This document shows positions 1 to 10,705 of a stretch of DNA of 64,000 nucleotides, piece after piece. This stretch comes from Siphonodentalium dalli. Lineage: Eukaryota; Mollusca; Scaphopoda; Gadilida; Siphonodentaliidae. Below the pieces are notes generated by a model that was given only the letters and a program-made list of their open reading frames with translations, was not told the DNA's origin and ran no database searches. Every line of letters begins with the position of its first letter. Positions within the stretch are counted from its first letter, which is position 1. The position numbers and the translations under genes are program-made. The stretch covers positions 51,570,760-51,634,759 of the forward strand of contig CP136069.1 of the NCBI GenBank assembly GCA_032622095.1, written 5' to 3'.

Positions 1-1
1 G

Positions 2-628
2 AGGAAGACAATGACTTTCCGTAAATATCGCAGCATTGATCCTTGCGATTTTTCAAACGCCATTATGTCCTCGTCTCTGTGGAGAACCCGCGATCTTTCA
101 GTCGACGCGCTGGTTAAAAACTTCAATTTTGTGGCCCAGGAGTTGGTTGACAGTTTTGCACCTTCGCAAACTAAAACCATGGTGAACCGTAAATCATCTC
201 CATGGTTTAATGACGACCTCCGATTAGAGAAAGTGCGTCGTAGAAATCTCGAACTGCAATGGCGTTCCTCAAAACTGGAGATTCACAGGTAGTTGTTCGT
301 GACACAACGAAATTGTGTCAATAAACTTATCATCGAGGCCAAGCGGCAATATTTTGCTGACCTCGTGAGCGATAACTCAAAACGGCCTAAAGTTCTATCT
401 GATGTTATTGATAAACTACTTCACAAAAACAAGTCCTCGCCACTCCCTCAGTATACGTCATCGGTCGAGCTTGCCAATATATTTGCGAAGTTCTTTGTAA
501 ACAAAATCGAGAACATCCGATGCAATATGGTTAGCAACAATGAAACACTCAGCTGGGAATTTCTTCAGACCAGTGGTTCATCAAGGGGACTGAAAAAAAC
601 TGACGTGTTTCAAGCCACTCACATCTGA
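2..628 (+). pseudogene. LINE linker region upstream of RT (broken)
   Basis: One frame is open from the window edge to 628 except for a TAG at 290-292. It encodes a basic, Trp/Arg-rich region (PWFNDDLRLEK near residue 64 of the first piece) typical of the stretch between the AP endonuclease and the reverse transcriptase in CR1/L2-group elements. The reading continues in another frame after 628 into the RT at 699, so there is a frameshift between about 600 and 690. No endonuclease motif is visible here. Confidence 0.75.
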
Positions 629-698
629 TCAGCTGTCAGACATTATATCGAAATCTCCATCAAAACAGTGCCCTCTCGACATTATACCAACAAAGTTA

Positions 699-1271
699 TT
701 GAAGACATGTAAGTCAGCACTAGCACCCATGTTGATGAATATTGTAAACAGTTCTTTGGATAGTGGCATTTTCCCACCCACCATGAAACATGCCTTAGTA
801 ACGCCGCTACTGAAGAAACCAGGGCTTGATGTCGAGGTCCTAAGTAACTACCGACCGGTTTCAAACCTCTCTTTTATTTCAAAGCTGATAGAGAGGGTTT
901 CCAAACAACTCCGAAAACACTTGTCGTCCACTGGCTTGTCGGAAGTGTTTCAATCTGCCTATCGTCCAAATAGCAGCACTGAGACTGCACTTCTTCGGGC
1001 CCAAAACGACTTGCTTATGTCAATGGATCAAAGGGAAGTGTCATGCTTGGTGTTACTGGACCTCAGTGCCGCCTTCGACACCATCGACCACGCTGTGCTA
1101 TTGGAGAGACTTGAAAACAGACTCGGTGTGACTGGTGTAGCCTTAGATTGGTTTAGGTCATATCTGAACGGCCGTACATTGAGTGTCACAGTGAACAACG
1201 TTCACTCGGATGTTTTGCACTTAAGTACGGTGTGCCACAGGGGTATGTGCTTGGACCCATGCTCTATGTGA
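699..1271 (+). pseudogene. LINE reverse transcriptase, N-terminal half (fingers and palm motif A)
   Basis: The 190-residue frame contains YRPVSNLSFISKLIERV (RT block 2 type) near residues 51-67 and palm motif A DLSAAFDTIDH at 121-131, with its catalytic Asp at 121. The frame is lost just before motif B: the VPQG motif (from about 1232) is readable in a different frame. This shows a small indel near 1225-1235. The gene is a transposon fragment, not a host gene. Confidence 0.85.
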
Positions 1272-2165
1272 TCTACGTCCTACCGCTGGGGACATAATCC
1301 GTCATCATGGACTGAATTTTCACTTTTACGCGGATGATTCCCAACTCTACGTTCATTTCAACCCTGGTTGTGAAATTCCAGCCAGAGAATCCCTAGAGCA
1401 CTGTGTATGTTGAATAGTGACAAAACTCAACTGATATATATCGGGTTACCGCATCAGTTGCAGAAAGCAACTACCCACGATATTGTGCTTGGAGATAGTG
1501 TAGTCTCTAAGTCGACTATGGTCCGCAACCTGGGGTATATGATGGATGACAATATATCTGCGGAGGCGCATGTAATGCAAGTTTGCAGATTGGCATATTG
1601 TCACCTGAGAAATATCAGCAGGGTGCGAAATGTGGTCGACGAAGAGACGACCAAACAACTCGTACATGCATTTATCACAAGCCGTATAGACTACTGTAAC
1701 TCACTTTTATTTGGTTGCAACACATACCTTATTCGGAAACTTCAGCTTGTACAAAACTGTGCTGCTAGGATTGTTACCAAAACAAAGAAATTTGATAACA
1801 TCACTCCAATTTTAGCTAAATTACACTGGCTTCCCGTTGAGCAGAGGATCCATTTTAAGGTCTTGCTTTTCACTTATAAGTGTTTAAATAATCTGGCAAA
1901 ATCGTACTTGTCGGATCTCATTCAGCGCTATCAACCCGTCAGACCCCTCAGGTCCGCCAAGGAAGATCAACTTGTCTATAAACCTGGGGATCTGGTTACA
2001 TGCGGCGATCGCGCCTTTTCTGTGGCTGGCCCAAAGCTGTGGAATCTACTTCCTGATCACTTAAGGATTCCACAAACCATAAATGAGTTCAAATCCGCAC
2101 TTAAAACCCACCTGTTTGAAGTGGCATTTGGTCCTCGGCCCACATTGCGTAAAGTTAAGAAATAG
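1226..2165 (+). pseudogene. LINE reverse transcriptase motifs B-C and C-terminal region (frameshifted)
   Basis: VPQG and GPMLYVIY (motif B and following) are readable from about 1232. FYADDSQLY, the catalytic Asp pair of motif C, is encoded at 1324-1350 in frame 1. The longest clean frame, 1407-2165 (252 codons, frame 3), then carries the thumb and the C-terminal domain with RIDYCNSLLFG and LHWLPVEQRI, hallmark strings of this LINE group. It ends at a TAG (2163-2165), about 100 bases before the (TTA)n tail. Confidence 0.82.
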
Positions 2166-2273
2166 CCGCAGTTTATGTTGTATATCTGTATTGTGTTGTA
2201 TATGTTTTATGTGTATATTGTTAAGTCCGAGAGCACATTTGTGGAGTCGTGACTATAAACCTTATTATTATTT

Positions 2274-4490
2274 CACCCAAACCTTGGGTGTTTATTTCAC
2301 ACCTGTTTCTGGGATAACCTGTGTGTCGACTGAGAACCTGTGTGTCAATTGAGGAGAACACACCGAGGATTTGTGTAAATGTTAGCCCAAACGACATTTC
2401 GAAGTAAAGACGGCTTTGTTGTTTATTTCGAGGAATAATACCGCATCATATGAATTCAGCCCAAATATATTGACAGGTGTCAAGGGTCTAACTCTATACT
2501 GAGCAATAAAAAAACTAATATAATAAATACCTGTGCCAATACGGGTACATATAACTCTTAAGGCTATCAGAACGGTTTGATTATTTAATTATAACAAAGT
2601 CAATAATGTTCAATCATCGGCATCTGGGTTCCTCCTGGTTGAGTTTATCTTCCTGTCGTCTGCTCGGTTTAGGGTCTTCTTCCGTCTTCATAGGTTGGGC
2701 GTATCTGCTTGTCTTCTACTCGGTTGAGTTCCGGTTGAGTTTATCTTCCTGTCGTCTGCTCTTCTTCTTCCGTCGGCGCATCAGTAGGACGTTGTTAGAA
2801 ATACAAGCTCATAATGTTTACCTTGCATTTTCGTCCATTGCTGCTCGTCAGGGATTCGATCCTCCTTTCGTGCGTCTGAGAGTTCTTGGTCACTGCTTGG
2901 TGGTCGGCTAGAACTGGTTATCGGTATCGGCTTTCTTCTTACTAAATACACAGAGGGCATTAATGACAGCCCGGTGCATCTTCACGGCGAATCGGTTCTA
3001 GGCGTACCTAGGGTAATCGGGCGATCGTCATTTTCATATGCGTCCTTTAGACTCTTCTCCTTATCCATCACGCTGCGTTAGGTTTCGGTAGCTTTTCTAG
3101 GCGAGATATCTGGTCTCGCTAATCCCAAGATCGTTCTGTTTACTCCCTAATCATTTCCCTATGTATGTGTCGGGGATGGTTATTGCATGGACGTCCGCTA
3201 ATTCGTTTTGGTGTCCAGTATTTTGCGATCTAGATGTGGCCGACAGTGGCGCTGGTATGTGTGGTAACCGAGCGCCCCCGCGGCTTAGAGATTGCCTGTC
3301 TTCTTCCCGGGTTGAAAGTTATGTCCCTGGGGTTGTCTTGGCACATACCGAGTATATTTAATTTAACGCCGATGGGTCGTTTATGTGCGTTTAAGAGTGT
3401 ATTTATGCCTAAAGCAAAGTGAAATAACGATCTTAAAATGAATTGGCCGGTATATTTTATTAGTTATCAGGGTTACCAGGGTCGTAGTTGCATAAATTAC
3501 AATATATCTTATTTTTATGCAAAGATAATTGCGTGGTTATATGTTGTAGCTTGATCGGTATCGATCGGTATTGAGGTTAACACAAATCCCATATATGGAA
3601 ATTCCAAATATGGAAAGTGACTTGCGCATGCGCAAAACAGATACAATGGTCTTCATAAAAACGAAGCAATGAACGATTGATAACAACAAACACCGACCCA
3701 GTTAAATAACGACATTAGATGGCGGTGTATTGCGTCTTTAAGAGTGTGTTGATGTAGGCACTGCTGCACAGAGTGTTTATTTAATAATTAATCCAGCCCG
3801 CATAGTTCATATTTTGAGAAGTTCTAAACATCAACAACATGCATGTTCCGCGATGTTCTGGAACATTCATTCACAAACCACGTGTATAGCTTTCACCCCC
3901 AGTAAATAATAAACCAATCCATTCAATGCGGCGTAGCTAACGTGTTGCTAGCGCGGCTTCTCTAAAGTGAGGCCCACGGGAGGAGTTTCGTGTCAAGCTG
4001 TTTACAACCTGCGTCCCTTTATCCATACGTGGAATGGTCGGACAAATGATCGAATAGAATCATTGATTGAACACACAGGGCTCACAGTGGGAAGTTGGTT
4101 TATGATGGGCGTATTATTTACTTGTTTATATTGGCAATATTGCTGCAATCTTGCGCTGTGTTTTACCAAGCTGTGCGTGAATGCAGTTGGATGTATGATC
4201 TAGTACATATCTACATATTGTTGTCAATACGAATATTTCGCAAAACACCTTTTCGTGATTGTGACAAAATACGACCCCGTGTTTCTGACATCCAATGCAT
4301 CACTCTGGTCAGATCTCCGCCCATTGGACTGCTATAAATAATTATGTGCTAGTACCAATCGGATCGTTCGTTGAATGGGAAATTCCGCAGTTATTTATAA
4401 GTTTTTACTACTGTTTACTATAATATTAAAGTTACTCTCCTTGTTTTGACACTTATAATTTCCAAATATAATACAGGAAAGCATCTGTTT
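2274..4490. other. Intergenic, no gene seen
   Basis: About 2.2 kb without a supportable gene. The open frames are short and show no domain. The one structure I see is a 28-base exact direct repeat at 2637-2664 and 2733-2760, 96 bases apart, inside a CT-rich stretch. Confidence 0.6.
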
Positions 4491-5128
4491 TATATTATAC
4501 TAGCAGGTTAGCCCGCCACCGGCGGCTTGTCCGAAACATGACATTTTTATATATATTTTTTTAATATTTAGCTCCACGCGTTTCAATAAGAAAAATTTGT
4601 ACCCGGTAGCTCCACCAGTTTCCGAGATCTGGTCTGCGCATGAAAATTTGTACCCGGCGCAAGATACATTCACATGCCAAATTTCAAGTCGATAGCTCCA
4701 CCCGTTTCCGAGATCTCGTCTGCGCATGCGCTACACGGGCGTCGCACGGGCTCGGCGACCCGATAAAATTTGTACCCGGCGCAAGATACATTCACATAGC
4801 AAATTTCAATTCGATAGCTCCACCCGTTTCCGAGATCTCGTCTGCGCATGCGCTGCACGGGCGTCGCACGGGCTCGGCGACCCGATAAAAGTTGTACCCG
4901 GCGCAAGATACATTCACATAGCAAATTTCAAGTCGATAGCTCCACCCGTTTCCGAGATCTCGTCTGCGCATGCGCTGCACGGGCGTCGCACGGGCTCGCC
5001 AATACGACAACGACCACCGCCTGGTCAAACTACACACACGTACCAAGTTTCGTCCCGATCGGTCGAGAATCGTAGATTTGTATGAAGTACAACACACACA
5101 CAAACATAAATATATAAGAGAGATATGT
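4491..5128. repeat. Modular dispersed element with 122-bp internal tandem units
   Basis: The element opens with TATATTATACTAGCAGG (4491-4507), identical to the start of a second element at 15381. Inside are a 51-bp truncated unit (4592-4642) and three units of exactly 122 bp period (4643, 4765, 4887, the last ending near 4998). Each unit carries ATAGCTCCACCCGTTTCCGA and GCGCATGCGC. It finishes with a module containing CCAAGTTTCGTCCCGATC (5043-5060) and an ACACACACAC/ATATAAG tail. Open frames on both strands follow the 122-bp repeat and are not genes. The class (SINE-like or other non-autonomous element) is unresolved. Confidence 0.75.
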
Positions 5129-5961
5129 AAATTAGATAGATTGTATCAAAATATATAGGAGAGATATGTAAATGATCTACACACCATTACTGGTGTTTGT
5201 CAAAGTTTAGTGGGGTATATCAATACTCATTCACGATCATATCATTGAGGTCCGGAGGGTGTGGGCTATCTCTCGAATACAAGGAGTTCTCAAAATATAT
5301 AGAAGAGAAGAGATTAAAACAACAAATATGACAAACTGTTATTTATTTAATATAAATGCCCACAGTTAAATGGTACCAGTATTAAAACAATTTTATACAT
5401 TTATATTTCAGTTCAGGAATGTCTGAAAACCGCCTGAAATTATATCAAATTATTTTAATATATTAAAATGAATATGGTATGTGTAAATTATTATCCATCT
5501 AGGCCTGGTTGATGTGAAATATGTCACATCTCATATACTATATGGCTGTCAGAGTACATGGGGGAATTAATACATTCACAATATCATTACAAGGTTAAAT
5601 TATTATGCGGTATGTTTAATTATTAAAAAAAAAAAAAAAAAAAAAAACAGATAATCCCTACCTACCCTAATATTTTCAGACCATGTGACCCCAAACACAG
5701 GTCTTTTTTTGTTAGGCCTTACTCTAGTAGTTGGCGTGTTGCCATTTTCTGCGATTGCTAAATTTAGTCAAATTACTGGACCCTCTGAATTTTCTTTCGC
5801 GATTTAGATTTACAAATCAAAATAATTCAAATTCCAAATAAATCTTTTTCTTTTAACGAATTTTTCTCCATTCACTATTTGTTATACTGATAATAATATT
5901 TTATTCTTTTGCCTTCCATTTTACTGTGTATCTGATTCAGAATCAGTCAATCGCCATCATC
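5129..5961. other. AT-rich spacer with small duplication and poly-A tract
   Basis: A GAGATATGTAAAT string occurs at 5119-5131 and again about 40 bases later (near 5160-5172). A 23-base poly-A runs from 5625 to 5647. A pyrimidine-rich stretch ending in CAG at about 5940 precedes the protease-like frame and could be a splice acceptor. No gene is seen. Confidence 0.55.
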
Positions 5962-7738
5962 ATGGTCAGACTCAGAGATGTGAGGGCAAATTTACACCAG
6001 GGCTGCCAACAGTTTTCACCTTTTAATGGTGTTCAGTGTACAGAAATTGCTTTGGTAGCATTGTTATTTTTTTCATCTGGCCGGATCAACGATCAAAACC
6101 AAAATGATCAACTTGTGAACATTGATGCATATGATTTGGATGGACTGTTAGAACAGGGAACGATTTTGTATTCACAGTTAGTTCAAACTGTACATAGGGA
6201 CATTCTAAATTCAAACACTGGATATCTTGGACATTATCATTTGCCCGAAAATTTAGAGCCGTTTAACAATATTTTCCACATCCGATATGTTCGCGACCAA
6301 TTTCATGGTGTTGTAAATGGGGATATAGACAGCGTTTTTGGGCAACAATCGTTTCTTGAATCATTGATTTCAGCATTAAGTCTTAGTGAATTTCACATTA
6401 TAACATTTGGAGACATCACTGTTTAATAGCTTTTATATTGACAGACCAAGAAATATATTTACAATTTTTGACTCTCATCAACGAGATTTGTTAGGACGTC
6501 GAACGTCATCTGGAGGTACAGCAGTTTTGTTGAATTTTGAGTCCTTTGATGAACTTATTCTGCACGTGTTTGATAATTATGCAGGAAATATTTTTGAGAT
6601 CACTCCTATTATAACACAGACAGTGACAGCTATTGGAAGAATTGAAAGTGGGCCATTTATGATTGATTCAGAAGTGAGCACCACAGCCGATAACGATTTA
6701 AAAACAAAGGAAAATGTCGCTATAAATGTAGCTGTTGAAGCATGTCAAGAAAGTGTAATTGAGCAATGTCAGGTGAAGAGTGCGAATCGGAGTTGTGGTT
6801 TGCAAGTGCAGACAAATCAATCTGTGTGTGTTGAAAGCAAATTTCGGAATAGTGTTATGAATAATACTAGTGACGTACATGTATGGGCTACCGGTAGCTG
6901 TAGTGATCACCAATATGCTTCAAGCTCATTAAAGAAGTGCTCCAAACGTTTAAGTAAGAAAAACGATGCTTTACAACAGAATGTTAATGTAGTCTTAAAT
7001 GCTTCGGTGGACAATGATATAAATTTTCTGTCAACAAATTTGTATGGTGTTATGTATGACACAAATGTGCGATATACATGTAATCCAAATATTCCATATA
7101 CTGTCGCATCATGTGAAGTGTATGACGATCATGTGGTTGCTGCCAGAAATCGAGCAGACTTACTCCGGATTAATAAAGATCATTGTTATGGTACATGTAG
7201 TAAAATCAATCAAAGGAAAAAAACAAAGGTGAATCCAGTACAGTTTGATATTGAATGTAGTAATCAGATATTGCCAGTCAAGTGCGTTCCAATTGATCAC
7301 ACTTCCATATCATTGTGTATTGACCTAGACAATTTACATGAATTTCATTCACCTGTTTCATTTATTTACTCTGTATCGGACAGTTTCACACCTCCAGTGT
7401 CTTTTGTTTATGAAGTTGACACATGGGTAGATCTATTAAATTTAGATTATGTGTCTGATGTTAATCACAATGTTGAATATGAGTGTGCAATACGAGAGCG
7501 TGCTGATTTTGAATGTGGTATGTGTTGTACATTCTTGTTCTCTAATCAAGTGTCAAAGGTTCCACGGCACATTTGCGATGATGTTTTGGATAATTTGGAA
7601 ATTGCTAGGGATTCAGCTTTGTGTCGTAAATGCCACAGGTCTTGCGGACATGTAATTCCAGTCTTACATAAGAAATTAAATTCTCTTTATGTTGGAATTA
7701 TTCCATCGGAGTTGAAAGATTTATCTTTTCTTGTTTAG
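5962..7738 (+). pseudogene. Helitron/Helentron-type N-terminal protein: C76/OTU-like cysteine protease + DUF6570-like region, one frameshift
   Basis: Two overlapping frames (to 6426 and from 6407) join into one protein by a single frameshift near 6407-6426. From the ATG at 5962 the protein starts with a ubiquitin-protease-like fold: NLHQG, then QCTEIALV with the candidate nucleophile Cys (residue 26). After the shift comes IFDSHQRD (residues 20-27 of the second frame), which supplies candidate Asp22 and His24, and GGTAVLLNF. This order matches the peptidase C76/OTU-type domain that precedes the Rep/helicase in many animal Helitron and Helentron proteins. The C-terminus has Cys-rich pairs (CGMCC, CRKCHRSC) and ends in YVGIIPSELKDLSF, resembling the start of DUF6570. 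The frame stops at 7736-7738, with AATAAA at 7756-7761, so the Rep and helicase domains are absent. The family assignment is from recalled motifs and was not searched. Confidence 0.62.
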
Positions 7739-8212
7739 ATATTATGTACAAATCAAATAAACGGGATGTCATCCTTTAATAACGTGTCGCATGTATCAGG
7801 TGAAGGTCAGTCTTCAGTTACCTTCACCTTTAGCATTCCACGGTGTACTCGCTCCCCGACTCTAGAAACGTAATCTGATTCCTATAGAGAAGCAGGATGC
7901 CAACATGAGATTATCAATAATCAGATAATACACTCAGAAAAATCAGAGGCCGTATAGGTATTCTGGAGTGCCTACGGCGGTCTTTGGTAGTCCAGAGCAC
8001 CAAACTGACGCTGCGCTGGTATCCCAGGATCCCACAGAGGCCTGTAATACCAACAGAGCTCTGCAGTTAGCATAATACGACTCGTAATCGTATCGATTAC
8101 AGGTTGGAAGTTTCAAAGCGCTGTTATCTAGAGTTACGGTTCCTGCGATCGCAGCGCCATTCGCACTTCTTTCTTTGTTTTCAAATCATCCGGACGAAAA
8201 ATAATACAATCA
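7739..8212. other. Spacer with quasi-palindromic segment
   Basis: No gene seen. GGTATTCTGGAGTGCC (about 7958-7973) is shared with the minisatellite at 10550-10700, and a GGTAGTCCAGAGCACC-type inverted motif follows it, so this is probably a diverged copy of the same repeat. CTGCGATCGCAG, a perfect 12-bp palindrome, lies near 8143. Confidence 0.5.
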
Positions 8213-8303
8213 ATGGCGGTCCTTGTGGTCAAATGGACTTTGGCGGATGTGTGTAATTGGCTCACTGACTGCGGTTTGGAAGAATTAGTTGATTCATTTA
8301 AAG
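8213..8303 (+). CDS. Candidate first exon with the start of a SAM domain
   Basis: From the ATG at 8213 the exon encodes 30 residues containing WTLADVCNWLTDCGLEELVD (residues 8-27). This matches the first helices of a sterile alpha motif (W-x4-V-x2-WL-x4-GL pattern). A GT donor follows at 8304 (AAAG|GTTTGT). A CAG at 8376-8378 would give a 75-nt phase-1 intron and a second exon to 8446 ending in a stop, but that second piece does not resemble the rest of a SAM domain. The domain is therefore incomplete. The last exon at 9512-9790 may belong to the same gene. I infer a broken or only partly visible SAM-domain gene. Confidence 0.4.
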
Positions 8304-8378
8304 GTTTGTCTTATATCATTATTTCTTTTCGCCAATTTCGGGCAGTTTTTAATTTTACTATGATTTCACTGTTTTCAG

Positions 8379-8446
8379 ACTCGGCGACCAGAGGAGTGTG
8401 TTCGACACTCAGACAATATGTCTTGGAGATCCACAAACCGATGTAA
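8379..8446 (+). CDS. Possible second exon of the SAM-domain candidate (weak)
   Basis: The sequence follows TGTTTTCAG and is in phase with the exon ending at 8303. It would add 22 residues (DSATRG...LEIHKPM) before TAA. It lacks the IDG-LL-L signature that normally completes a SAM domain. The short 75-nt intron and the early stop suggest either a decoy splice site or a decayed exon. Confidence 0.2.
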
Positions 8447-9511
8447 ATTAGATCGTTCGGGTTAAAATAGATAAATCTGTCTATTTCCTAGTCTGGGCAA
8501 GTTTATAGAAGGACTATTTTACAAGTACGGTATCAAGCAATAAAAGAGTGAGATTATCAAAAAAGATCACTAATTATGATTCGTACAAAATAATTCGGTT
8601 TCAAAATATATACATGTAATTATTCTATTGATAAATTAAGTTCAATCTTTTATTAACCCTTATCAGTAGAGTGACTTTTGGTATTTTGATATTTTCCTAA
8701 AAAATACACCCGATAGTGAGGGTAGGGTACGAGTATGAGTACGTCCGACACCGACCATTGAAGGCACCCACAAACATTATAGAAATACAGTATTATACAC
8801 AAAAACTGAATATTATTATTTCTAAAAGATTGAGCATAATTCAACATTTTAGAATAAAATACTAGTAGGTACAGATATTCGCCCCAGCGTAAAAGATTCA
8901 GCCAAATATGTTGTCCGAAGAGTACATCCGAAACCGTGGAATTGCCCACCTGTGGTCAGGTCACTACTCCCAATATGGTCTCAGTTAATGAGCAATTCGC
9001 ACATGCGCGGCATGATGTCGTCTGAAGCTTTGATTTAGCGATTAGATACCCCTGCTTCTGTCCGAGCCGATAATTAATCATGTATTCGCTATTTGCTTCA
9101 ATGGTGCGATCTCATTATGATATAACTGTTGTGTCAGTTTGTTTTAATTCAGCGCTCATCAATGTTACGATTCTGGAATTTCAAACTCCTGCACCAGTAA
9201 AAGGGAACCTTTTCCTTCGGGTACCACTCAGTTACATAACGTAATCTGTTTATGGCTCCTCTCCTTTGTGAGGGACGTGTGGCATTTATATGACTGAATA
9301 GAATTAACCATATGGTTCCGAACCGGGCACTGGCTTATTGCTAGTGTCCGAGTTCAAACAATTATTTTGTTTGTATGTCAAGCGTTTTTTGACAAAATTT
9401 CACCCATTTGCATTCTTAGTCAATAGTCAGACAGTGCTTCTTTACGAGATATTGTCAGAACAGAGGTAATTTAAACAAATTTTATTAACTCATATTCAAT
9501 CTCATTCACAG
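8447..9511. other. Spacer or intron between the SAM-like exon and the C-terminal exon; no gene seen
   Basis: AT-rich, no domain-bearing frame on either strand. It ends in a good polypyrimidine-poor but AT-rich acceptor (ATTCACAG at 9504-9511). If the flanking exons belong together, the central part of the protein is missing here. Confidence 0.45.
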
Positions 9512-9790
9512 GTTCCACTTGGACGAACACCGGCACAGGTGCTAAAAGGGTGTGTTTGTGGGCACCTCTTCCCATGTGACAAGATAGCCATTGTGATGGA
9601 CGAAATGGAGATTTGTGACATGACGCTGGCAATATCTCTACTGATGTCGACCTACTTCGTGTTTGGGATACAATATGCACGGAAGGTCAAGAATACAATG
9701 ATATTTCTGGAAAAGCATGTCATGAAACTAGATGGCGTTAGTGCACTAACCAACGGAGTCATTACATTTCACAACATGATAATGAAATAG
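9512..9790 (+). CDS. Candidate last exon, C-terminal region resembling SAMD3-like proteins
   Basis: The reading is open from the CAG acceptor (9509-9511) to TAG at 9788-9790, giving 92 residues with no ATG needed at the start. It contains VPLGRTPAQVLKGC, then AIVMDEMEICDMTLAISLLM, then STYFVFGIQYARKVKNTMIF. The order Leu/Ala-rich helix, YFVF-x2-QY, and a late helix is what I recall for the C-terminus of fish and invertebrate proteins annotated SAMD3-like. The SAM start 1.2 kb upstream fits. An AATAAA lies at 10137-10142. Homology has not been tested; this may be a retained fragment of a gene family rather than an active gene. Confidence 0.4.
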   Translation, partial: VPLGRTPAQVLKGCVCGHLFPCDKIAIVMDEMEICDMTLAISLLMSTYFVFGIQYARKVKNTMIFLEKHVMKLDGVSALTNGVITFHNMIMK

Positions 9791-9819
9791 GGTTATCATT
9801 TAAAAGGATATACTGTTGA

Positions 9820-10028
9820 TACATGGATTCGTAAAGACAGAATCGACCATTCTAAGGTCAAAGGTGCCGTTAATTTCGAGGGCTGTAGTGGAAATCTTAT
9901 GGATAGATAGATATATATTAGTTTGCAGAAAAATATTCTTATTTCATTCCATAATAACGATTTAAATTTTGTTTACAAAATTACATTTGACCTTAAAATT
10001 GACGATTCTGACTTTACGAATCCGTGTA
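9820..10028. mobile_element. MITE-like inverted-repeat element, 209 bp
   Basis: The left arm 9820-9865 and right arm 9983-10028 are inverted repeats matching at about 40 of 46 positions. They share GGATTCGTAAAG near the outer end and AAGGTCAAA at the inner end. The centre is 117 bp of AT-rich non-coding DNA. It begins 29 bases after the stop of the C-terminal exon, so it could be a foldback element in a 3' UTR. No clear target duplication is visible. A second small hairpin, GATTTACA-TG-TGTAAATC, follows just outside. Confidence 0.6.
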
Positions 10029-10545
10029 ATGATTTACATGTGTAAATCCATGTAGTGACTCCGTTGGTACATGTAAATGTCTTTGATCAGTGTGTATATA
10101 TATACATTCCATGTTATCACATTAACTGTTGAATTTAATAAATGATTTAACTAGTTTCTTCTTTTTCTCATATGATAGCAACATGGGTATGAATTGTCCA
10201 GATCTAAAAACATGTATAATGCAGAGCTGATAGTTATCTGCCTTGAGTGGAATGTTGTACATGAATAAAAACGCTGTATCAGTTGGATGCTAATAGTATT
10301 TTGAGTGCATAGCTCTATTAGATCACCTTCTGTGTGGTACACTTCTGTTTTCCTAGCCACTATCCGAGGAAATAGCCCAGGGATGATTTGGTACCAGCCC
10401 TTCTAATAACTCTCTATATCTATTCTCTAGTCACGTTACGTATTCATGTTCGTGATCCCACCGATGGCAACAGTTACACTCTGGTGAATCTTGTCGTCAG
10501 TAGAATATCAGGCTGGATTATTGGATGCGACTCGTGTAGTACCAA
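10029..10545. other. Spacer, no gene seen
   Basis: Short frames only. It contains a TATATATATA run near 10095. Confidence 0.5.
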
Positions 10546-10705
10546 CAGTCTGGAGTACCAAATATATTTTGGTATTCTGGAGTGCCAAAAACAGGTTGGC
10601 AGTCTGGAGTACCAAATATATTTTGGTACTCTGGAGTACCAAAATTTGGGTACTCCATGAGGGTCTATGGAGTACCTAATTTGGCACTCCAGAGTACCAA
10701 ATACG
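10546..10705. repeat. Quasi-palindromic minisatellite built on CTGGAGTACCAAA
   Basis: Two 54-bp units start at 10550 and 10604, each opening CTGGAGTACCAAATATATTT. They are followed by inverted copies of the same motif (GGCACTCCAGAGTACCAAAT around 10682-10701). The core GGTACTCTGGAGTACC is itself nearly palindromic, so single strands can fold. Open frames here on both strands are repeat artefacts. Confidence 0.7.

Larger units (their letters stand above)
1..2273 (+). mobile_element. Decayed CR1/L2-group non-LTR retrotransposon (LINE), 3' part
   Basis: The element is cut by the left edge of the window and runs to a short (TTA)n tail at 2262-2273, the kind of 3' end found in CR1/L2-like LINEs. 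Coding pieces lie in order on the + strand: a linker between endonuclease and RT (2-628, one in-frame TAG at 290-292), RT with motif A (699-1271), motifs B and C in other frames (1232-1400), then the thumb and C-terminal region (1407-2165). RT motif A reads DLSAAFD and motif C reads YADD. The endonuclease would lie upstream, outside the window. At least three frameshifts and one stop make it non-autonomous. The superfamily (Jockey/CR1/L2/Rex1) is secure; the exact clade is not. Confidence 0.88.

Noticed and set aside
4640-5103. Open frames of 75-119 codons on both strands
   Set aside because: They track the 122-bp units and shift frame between units; they are repeat artefacts.
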